Assembly (NCBI GenBank): GCA_003254885.1
Contig: QANT01004886.1
Span: 62,001 to 126,000 of the forward strand
Source: Purshia tridentata
Lineage: Eukaryota; Streptophyta; Magnoliopsida; Rosales; Rosaceae
Direction: 5' to 3'
Length of the DNA stretch: 64,000 nt
The first letter of the stretch is position 1; every line of letters begins with the position of its first letter. This document shows, one piece after another, positions 55,707 through 64,000 of the stretch. Under the pieces are notes generated by a model. It was not told where the DNA came from and made no database searches. It saw nothing but the letters and a program-made list of their open reading frames with translations. Both the position numbers and the translations under genes were made by a program.

Positions 55707-58700
55707 AATTACCCATCAAATGGAATATTTGAAGCAACTAATTTCACCGGAGATAGTAGATCTACCACAGTCACCCAAAAACTGCAAATTGGATATATGC
55801 AAAATATCAAGAACCTCTCATTTGGGGGGAATTAACATGAAGTAATAGGATGAGCTCACCCACACAAAAATATGATAACAAAACTGAACCTAAATTCCAG
55901 CATAAGTATACAAAATTGAATAAATGGTAAAGTTTCATATTCAATAACCGTCCTAATCTAGGTATTAGGAATCTAATACATATTAAACACAACTAATGCA
56001 TGTTTTAAACCATCCATCATAACTTTACAAACAAATCATAGAGTATACCTTCCATGTAGCAAAACAACAACAACAATTGCAATTTTTTATTTTCATTTCA
56101 GAATAAAAACTCAGTTAAATTTAAAATTGGAAAATGCACAATACATACGGATCTGCTCGTTTGAGACGACACATTTCACAGTAGAATAGAGGCAGAACTG
56201 GTGGATTGCAATCCATTTTATTATCTGGAATAATAACACAACCAATATGTTGCTGCACTTGGCACCTCGGATCCATACACTGCAGAAAACATATACCTGA
56301 ATTAGACATGGCCCAATATTTTGTGAGTAGATCTAGAGAAGATTCAACTGACCTATGTAATACTTGCAAACTCACAAGTAGATAATGCAATGGCCCATAA
56401 CAATGCACTATGCAGATGGGGGAAATACATGAACATGCATAAGTAATTCCTAAACAAAAGTCAAAACAGATTTACTGCTCAATTGAAGGGGATGGGATGA
56501 GCACCAATCACCAAAATAAAAAAGAAAGGGTAAAATGATATTGAAATTTATTTTGGTGTAAACAAGTTTGGTGGAACCCAAGGCCAAGTGCTTGACTGTT
56601 CAAGAGGGCAGTTCAAGCTTAACTGTTCTAATTAAGTACTAGTTTAGGAAGGATTTCAGGTACTCAGCATATCAAAACAAAAATGTTCATTAACTTCCAT
56701 TTATGTGAACTCTCAAATCCTTAAGAATGCAAATTACTGATTACAGTATACCCCAGAAGCAATGTATGGCCTCATAATATATTTTAATGTCTCATCACAA
56801 GTGTTTTCAAAAGAATAGAACTTCAGGGGGCTTAATCATCCAAGCCTCTGACAACTTCCTGTTTCTGAAAAAAGGTTGGAGAACCCTTGATGACTATGGA
56901 GCATGGAGGCTCAAGATGGAAAGTTTTGGGGAAAAATATTGCAAGGGGTAAAATGAACACTTGGGGGTATCAATAGAAATTCTCTTTAACTGAATTACAT
57001 AAGCACTTCTGTGGCAACAACTGCATTATTCTACCTTAAATCTTTAGTCTTTCTAACCTAAACCCTAAGATTTATAATGTTGAGCCTTGCATTTCTTGAG
57101 CTTAGTATACTAATTGAGCATCAACATTGAATTTATATTCACTTGGTCATTTGGAAAATTATGTCATCAGTGTCTGTAGAGATTTTCCATAAGCAGCTAG
57201 TTCCTCTAATAGCCCTAGAAGTACATCACCATCCTACAACTAAAATGATACCCAACAAAATAATTGAACTTTCCCTAGATTGTAGGCAATCAAATCACAA
57301 CTGAACTTCGTAAATGGTATCAAAGTCCCCAATTCGTTCAGGACCATTTTGATCATTCAAAACATGAAACAAAAAACCTAGAATAGTTTGCTTGACATGT
57401 TAGCTCAAGCCTTATGACATAGATGTATGCTGTCAGGGTTGTCGGTCCCACCCCCTCCTTTTATTATACTCACTTTTTTGTTCTGATAGTTATAGGACCT
57501 GCTTTTATAAAGTCCAATTTAGCAAATGAAATTGAAAATATAGAAGAAGAAAAAAGCATCAGAACAATTTGAATTCAATATGCAATGGATGCTGACGTGC
57601 TCCTGCAATTTATACAGACCTGAAAAATAAACCAGCCAATGCAGCACATGAGGAAAAAAACTAAAGGATTAATATCATCCTAATTAAAGAAAATGTCACA
57701 AAACCTGTATCATTGACTCAGTAGACAATGAACTTCCACAGGGGCAGCAGATCTTCACATCTAGATCATTAAACTCTGTAACTTCCTTTTTAGGCTTCAC
57801 ACTGCAGGTATCTGAACCACTTTGCTCCCTTGTTTCAGAATCAGCTGATGGTGTAATCTGCATCTTCCTAGGACAAGACAATAGACATTGAAATTAAAAA
57901 GACCATGAGATGGAGAGACGAAAATAATTACACAGATCTCCAATCTCACTGAAAAGGATACAGAGGATTTAGAAGAAGACACGTGAATCACAGAATCATA
58001 TAAGATAATCAGTAATCACAACACATTTTAAATAAGAAGGTTTAGAAATGGAATAACAAGAAGGGGAAAAAATCTTAACATGGAGAATATAGACAAAAAA
58101 ACTAACAGAAAGTAGCACCTGTAAGCTTCATTAATTATTTCTGCCACACCTTTCTTCTCAATGAATTTTTTCTTTGACAAACCACGTGTATTGGATGCTG
58201 CACAGAGTTTACAACCATATAAATGAACAACGGACTTGAGTCTGAACTTGACAAATCATTCAGGAACCAAGCAATATAAACATTTCAGAATAAAAATTCT
58301 AAAACAGCTTGGAGACTATTGTGCTAAACACCTAAACCTAACTCAGCTACAAGTGCCAGTAGACTTCTTGGGTTATCAACCATTGCAAGTTGGGAAGAAG
58401 GACACAACCATAGAAGTAAACAAAATCTTATCTAGATTGAAGATGAAGATGTGGTTGAATAACTTACTTTCTTCATCTGAAACTACTGCTAAGATTCTCT
58501 CAACCAGATCCTGCACAGCAAATAGATGTATAATAAATAGTTTACCCCCTGTAAATAGATGAATCCAAAGCACTACATCACTCAATGGATATATGTGAGC
58601 CAGGAGGTTCTGGATCAACAAAGATAATTGAAAACATAGAAAATTAAATTAGACAGTGGCTAAAAGATGTCTGATTGGAAGCTGCAAGGAAAAATTAACC

Positions 58701-59311
58701 AAGTAAGCAAAATATGAAAAACAAATAAAGACTCGGAAACGAATTTCTATTAACTTATTAACTTTGAGGCAACAATTTTAGTCATTTGAAATTTGATTCA
58801 ATCAGAAGATGACACAACACAAGGCAGTGCAATCATCCTATAGGTGCAGAGCAACACTATCCGACACATGATGAAGAACTGGGCATTGTAAAAATAGCCA
58901 TAAAATCTCTTCTGAAAAGAATAGAACAAGGATGCCATTCTAAGAAGAGAACAAAGATGAGAAACTAAGGGAATGCACAACAGGCATCAATGATTGAATT
59001 CCATTATAGACAGTGACTCCTTACAAAGTACATTTATAAAAGTGACCAAATTCATGAGATGTCACTAAGAAGATAAGGAAAGAAGAAGCTAACAATAGCC
59101 AATATATAGAGACAGGCAACAATTGGAAAGTACCATAGGAGAATGCAAACCAATCAATATTATCTAACAACATACCTGCTTCCTCCCTTGCTTTGAAAGA
59201 CCCAGCTGAGTCAGAACATCCTTGAGCTCTTTAACTCGAAAAGATGCCAATTTGCCCTAGAGTTAAGCATATACATTATATTCAACAGAAAAAAAAAAAA
59301 AAAAAAAAAAN

Positions 59312-59353
<42 letters not shown>

Positions 59354-59746
59354 GCATACACTCACACATAATGGTAAGTGTATGATATGGTACTGGCATA
59401 GACCAAACAACAATACAAGAAAGTAAAGACCGAAGCAAGCAATTCGGCTATACAGAATGGGAAGCATAAGACTTTGATCACATAGTAACAAACAGCCAGA
59501 CTGAATTGGCTTCTTATGTCGGCTCAACTGAATTATGAACAACTTACCAAGAACAAATTTGATTACTTGGCTGATATATGAGCAAGACTAAAGACTACAC
59601 TACCCACATTACAATACCAAGACAAATCAATATTCTCTGTCAATTCAGAAACCAATTACAACACCCACATTCACAAAGCACATAATGTCAAGTTCAACTA
59701 CAAAAAATCAAGCTAATTTTACCTTGCACTGAGATACGAAATCCAT
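49523..59746 (-). CDS. SIZ1: E3 SUMO-protein ligase SIZ1 (857 aa, 16 exons)
   Basis: Exons on the minus strand are 59746-59723, 59256-59176, 58510-58468, 58197-58119, 57867-57705, 56279-56149, 55781-55713, 55447-55360, 55238-55163, 54220-54147, 53825-53718, 53216-53055, 51969-51865, 51776-51696, 51602-50456 and 49665-49523 (2574 nt). SIZ1 attaches SUMO to nuclear targets and governs phosphate, heat, cold, salicylate and flowering responses. Domains in order: SAP (about 11-45; [20 protein letters not shown]), PHD finger (about 115-173; CCPCGSS, then [13 protein letters not shown], then YCEMCRL), PINIT region (about 185-320), SP-RING (about 360-425; C370, CGH at 381-383, C387, CPIC at 404-407) and a SUMO-interacting motif [10 protein letters not shown] (583-592). 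The C-terminus is [10 protein letters not shown]. The first coding exon is only 24 nt. The intron after exon 13 uses a GC donor. Reading through the last intron would end the protein at 50412. Confidence 0.96.
54968..55086. repeat. Polypurine tract with a G run and a single N in SIZ1 intron 9
   Basis: AGGAGGAGGAGAA is followed by an uninterrupted G run containing the N at 54990. After a short TTGGTTGTGTGG break come AGGAGAGGGG, (GA)n and repeated GGGGA units. Such tracts can form triplex or quadruplex DNA and are hard to sequence, which probably explains the N. Confidence 0.85.
55666..55703. repeat. (GA)n microsatellite in SIZ1 intron 7
   Basis: About nineteen GA units. In the transcript it is (CT)n beginning at intron base 11 after the exon 7 donor (GTAATTTCAT, then CTCT). 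Confidence 0.9.
59289..59352. repeat. Poly-A run with a single N in SIZ1 intron 1
   Basis: A run of about 63 A residues interrupted by the N at 59311. On the SIZ1 transcript it is poly-U about 30 nt upstream of the exon 2 acceptor. Its true length is unknown. Confidence 0.9.
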
Positions 59747-61698
59747 TTCCTTGTGGTCCCAAAAAACAAATAGCAATTATTGAACCAATTTCAGCTCCAA
59801 AACCCAGCAAACTCAGCCAACCTGAATCTGAAAACAACAATAATATTAATAAAATCAAATTCCAACAAAATCAAAACCAAAAAAAAAAAAAAAGCAAAAC
59901 TAAATCCCAAGTTATACGGGTTGGAAGTGAAGAAGTCGCGTACTCCCACTAAACCAAGGAGATGAGTTCGTGTGACTCAGTGACCGAGTTTGCTTCACTC
60001 AGGTGCTTTGCTGCACAGACATGGCGACATGACATCAGTGACGTTTGGTTTTTTTATCAGCTTATAAAAGTCTATGACCGAGACTTGGAGGACCGTACTG
60101 CGTGGACGTGAACACGACTTATGAACTCTGGTTTTGGATTCGGCGTACAAATCCGGGTTCTGCTTCGGTGCCTGGTGCAGGTCTTAACTGGTTTTGTTGG
60201 CGATCTCTGATTGGACAGGTTAGAGCTCTAGCTACGATGAGAAATAATCAGTTGACGTGAAGTGTCGCGTCGGAAACACCATCATCATTCTGGTCTCAGG
60301 TTTGCTTTGCAGCCATGGAGTCTCGACCGTACAATGTGTCAGTGGTGCACGAAAGATTTTGTTAGTGTATTTGCAGCTGATTGGTGTGAATTGCACGATT
60401 TAATTCATTGAATTTGTGCTGAGCTTTAGCCTTTAGGTAATCTTCAATAAAATTAAAACTTTATAGAGTAATGACAATTAAATATCAAATTTTAACCTAT
60501 ACTTTTTTCCCATATATTATGAGTTCATTCTGAATCCTATTTTTGACTAAACCATTCATATATAGTAATTTTCAACTCTATCATGCCATTAATTAATATA
60601 TTAAAAATTAGATCATGTCCAAATGTACGGCCCAATTTAACATACAATAAGAAAAAGGATAGTGATTTTCACATTACAAATTTATACATTTGCACTCCTC
60701 ATTGTTTCCATGCTTTGATAATTGAATATTGAAAAAAAATGAACGCATAAAAATAAAAACTGCAAGTGTACTGTGTACAAAATAAGACTATAAAATCACT
60801 ACTTCACCACCTCATAAGGCCATAATAAATAACATATTTAATTACTGTTAGTATTTATAGGTAAAATAAACTTAAAATTGGGTCTTAATTTAAAAGATTT
60901 AAAAATATTAACTATTCAGCTCAATTGAAAGATCTAATTCAGACATTTTCAATAGTATAATTTATAAAATAATTAAATTTATAGTTTTTAATTTGTAAAA
61001 GATTATACAAAATATTATAAAATGTATATGTATTGACTTATAGAATTGACTTGAACCATTACAGCAAAACAATTTCATGTTAAGCCAATAATTGACACCG
61101 TTGCAAAACAATAGTCAATATGATTGAATTGAATTACCAATTGACACCCACTTCTATTCTTGTTTTTTTTTTTCACATTGTTCACATTTTTTAACATCCC
61201 CCAGGAGATCATACAGTTTGGTACCAGAGTCCTACTAACGACTTCAGATTAATATAAACCACTCGTAAGGAATAATAACTCATGCATAAGAACTAGTATG
61301 GCCACGTGCAATTAACTTAATTAACAACATAAAGATCATCGTAGTAAAATGTCAGATGAGACGCTACATGTGAAACTATAAAAGTGGTCAAAGCAAAAAT
61401 CGAATTGCCCAGAAAAAAGATGAGAGAGAGAGAGAGAGAAAGAGAGGACATCTTCTAGTCTATATTCAGGAGATTCAGACTTTCAGAGGCAGGCTTCAAA
61501 ACTGAACTTTGGTTTCTTAGTTGAGAAACAATCAGCACCTAAAACATGATTGCTTTCTCCAATTTCCCAAACTTCCAACGTTGTTTCTGGCTTTTGGAAT
61601 TGCTCCCTGAGAACCGTTTCGGAAATGGAAACTGATTTCGGAAACTGAAATGCAGCCAAAACCACAACCTGAATGCAATCTCCCATGGCATGACATGA
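59747..61698. other. SIZ1 leader and promoter, then GTE6 3' flank
   Basis: The SIZ1 leader probably extends to about 60000. From 60420 to 61200 the DNA is AT-rich with no gene signal. A (GA)n repeat is at 61422-61446. Bases near 61450-61698 are probably GTE6 3' UTR. Confidence 0.5.
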
Positions 61699-63820
61699 TC
61701 AAGCAGAAGGTTTTTTAGTCTTTTTATTGGCAGTTTTAGCTATGGCATCACAAATCTCTCTTTTCCTCTTATTGTTACTGTTGTTGATATTGTTATTATT
61801 ATTTTTGGTACTGTTGTGGTTATTAGTGTTGTTATTATTGTTGCCACCCATGCTTGCTGAACTCTTGCCCTGAACTTCTAAAGCATCCTTCACAAAAAAC
61901 TTCAATCTCCACAAGGTAGATTCAGTCTGCAAACGATATGAATACACTCAACAACCAGTTGTTACCAAGCATACTGTATAAGAATATGAAGTATGAACAA
62001 AAGAGAATTTACGCAACAATCAATGATCAAATATAAATGGTGACCTGAGTGTCGATGTCAAGGTCCACCACTTCAGCAGTAGCTTGGAAACCGGGATTAT
62101 TTTGCGCAACAATCTCCAATGCCTTGGTGAGATCCTCAGGCGACAATCTGGTGAGGGCTACCCCAAGATTTCTCTTCTCTTCGGTTGACATTTTTCTGAA
62201 ACAACGTACAAAATTAGATATGTTGCTGCAGAGCCATTCGCATGCAACACAGTTCATGCACAAAAACATACAGTCACTCTTTCCCTCCACACAGACCAGA
62301 TGACCACAGCACGCATACACACATCACTAAATCCATCAAATAAATTTTGATTTTATTGGATCAACATGTAATATAAAACATAATACATATTTAGATAATA
62401 TGTTTACTGAACAACCTGCATTTCTGAACAACCATTTCTCGGAGTTCTTCCAAATGCACATCAACCTCATAAAGCTGAAAAGAAGACATCATAGGAGTTA
62501 TAAACAAAATTATAATTTATAAGGTAGTGGCTTTTAAAGTGGAAATAATCTATATTTATAGAGGCTTCCTTTCAATATTCATCATATGCACATAAGAAGG
62601 TTGTTAATTTCTAACACACCTCATTACTTAAATCTCTAGCCATTTTGGCACGGGCAGCCTCTTCAGCAAGCTGCATATTTAACTGTGCTTCTGCCTCCTC
62701 CTCTTCTAGCCTTTTTTCCTGCATATTTATTGCTTTGAAGTTATCAATCATCAAAAAATTATTAGCCGAGATTTTTTAATACATGTCTTCCACCAAACAA
62801 ACAACATTACAAACCCCAAATCATAGAGACTATCGGTCTAAGAAAGAGCACATCATGTTGGGCTATACCTCTTCAGTAACTTTAGGCAGAAGCTGCAGCC
62901 ACTTCTCCTCAAATTTTGCCAGCAAAGTTTTGGCCATAACATGAACATCACTTCTCTCATCATTATATTTCATCGCGTTTTTGAAAACCAACCTCACATC
63001 AGAACATATCTCCCGAACGTTTTTATATCCAGTACCATCCTTGGTCTCCATTTGATTTTTAATTGTACTGAAATCCATTGGCTTGTCAATAACCTAGAAC
63101 ATAACATACAACAGATTATCTATATACATATACAGAATAACAGTGTGCCTGGATTAAGAGATAAAATTAATTTGTCTCTATTTTTTCCGGGCTGTCTAAA
63201 CTATAAAATTAAGCAAAATTAAAATTGCAAAACACACTGGAAATCTGATACATAGAGTAACAAGGCAATTAAACAACAGGCTTCCAGAAGTCAGTAGATA
63301 GGATCTTTAATAACAAAGTCACATTGTCACAACATGTGGGCAATAATTACAGTTAGTTACTATGACCCAAGCTAAAGTCAACATTTGAATCATTATGATA
63401 TAGCACTGCCCTAAAACATCCAAGTCATTGATCACATGAGGGGGCCCAGATAATTTTTTTTACTCGACTATCATTAAAGTCAACCCCATAGTTCCCCCAT
63501 AGTTCTTTGTTAGACATGATACTTAAAATGCATGAATACACTCTTTCTGGGACTTACCATGCCAAACACATCCAATATTGTATTAAGGCCTCTGCTTGTT
63601 TAACTACTTCCAGAACACAGCAGCAAATACCAATAGTTTCAATTGAATGAGAGTAATTGGAAAAACAATAAATCCATCATAACACAAATTAATAGTTATA
63701 CCAATCAGAATTTAAATTTGAAGAAGAAGCAATGAACTTTACCTCATAATAGTCGTGTAAACCAAGACCTTCTACATCTACAGGTTGCAAAAACGGCCAT
63801 GCCCACTTGTGTTGTGTAAT
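61699..63820 (-). CDS. GTE6: GTE6 bromodomain (BET) transcription factor, 5' part outside the window
   Basis: Exons seen on the minus strand are 63820-63743, 63093-62869, 62718-62620, 62474-62416, 62195-62045 and 61926-61699 (840 nt, 279 residues to the stop); earlier exons lie beyond 64000. GTE proteins bind acetylated histones; Arabidopsis GTE6 promotes AS1 transcription in leaf development. The bromodomain starts HKWAWPFLQPVD and includes YYEVIDKPMDFSTIK and NAMKYNDERSDVHVMA, where the Asn of KYND should bind acetyl-lysine. A Glu/Ala-rich coiled coil follows (EKRLEEEEAEAQLNMQLAEE). The NET domain runs from KMSTEEKRNLGVALTRLSPE to LWRLKFFVKDAL. The tail has Asn-rich runs and a KRKR nuclear signal. 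I name it GTE6 rather than GTE1 because of its neighbours TFIIF beta and PUS5. Confidence 0.94.
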
Positions 63821-64000
63821 CTGATTGCCAAGGAAAATATACATCAGAAAATTAACTTGAAACTACTGATGCAAACCATCACACAAGCGCCCGTGCACAC
63901 ACACTGTTACTTTTAAGATAAACGTATTTGATAAACACAAACTTGTCACACAAGGGGAGCCACCGATTTCAATTGTTGAGATCTCAAGATGGAACCATGT

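Overview
The window is nuclear DNA from a eudicot plant. The genes are intron-rich with GT-AG (and one GC-AG) splice sites and AT-rich intergenic DNA. Several proteins match plant-specific families: TET tetraspanin, SCPL carboxypeptidase, POWERDRESS, SIZ1 and GTE6. Phrasing of several proteins recalls Rosaceae (Prunus-like) sequences, but that is an impression from memory and cannot be tested here. One 172-base N gap and four single-N joins mark a draft scaffold.

Nine protein-coding genes were rebuilt exon by exon, and every model is in frame across all junctions. From left to right: a TET5/6-type tetraspanin (minus, 1454-3340, 283 aa); a serine carboxypeptidase-like protein (minus, 5825-10048, 457 aa); about 8 kb of gene-poor DNA with a MITE and a Copia-type LTR; POWERDRESS, a SANT-domain corepressor (plus, 18110-26168, 1765 aa); an RluA-type pseudouridine synthase like Arabidopsis PUS5 (minus, 26762-32568, 376 aa); an uncharacterised plant membrane protein (minus, 33430-34720, 351 aa); TFIIF beta (minus, 37279-40123, 280 aa); alpha-taxilin-like (minus, 41887-46228, 465 aa); SUMO E3 ligase SIZ1 (minus, 49523-59746, 857 aa); and the bromodomain protein GTE6 (minus, 61699 to beyond 63820, 5' end outside the window).

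PWR, PUS5, TFIIF beta and GTE6 are in the same order as I recall for Arabidopsis At3g52250-At3g52280, with three additional genes between them here. Several of these genes act in nuclear gene control (HDA9 corepression, Pol II initiation, acetyl-histone reading, SUMOylation), but nothing suggests an operon-like functional unit; this looks like ordinary conserved microsynteny.

The points most worth a second look are: a pseudouridine synthase with Gly where the catalytic Asp should be; three small uORFs before PWR, the last overlapping the main start as TGATG; a tetraspanin tail held in a 40-nt last exon that also has a decayed second copy split by an LTR insertion; two MITEs with readable target duplications; and single-N joins that appear to have created false tandem duplications, one probably stacking the filled and empty alleles of an LTR insertion. 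I found no CRISPR array, tRNA or rRNA, and no new system that I could defend.
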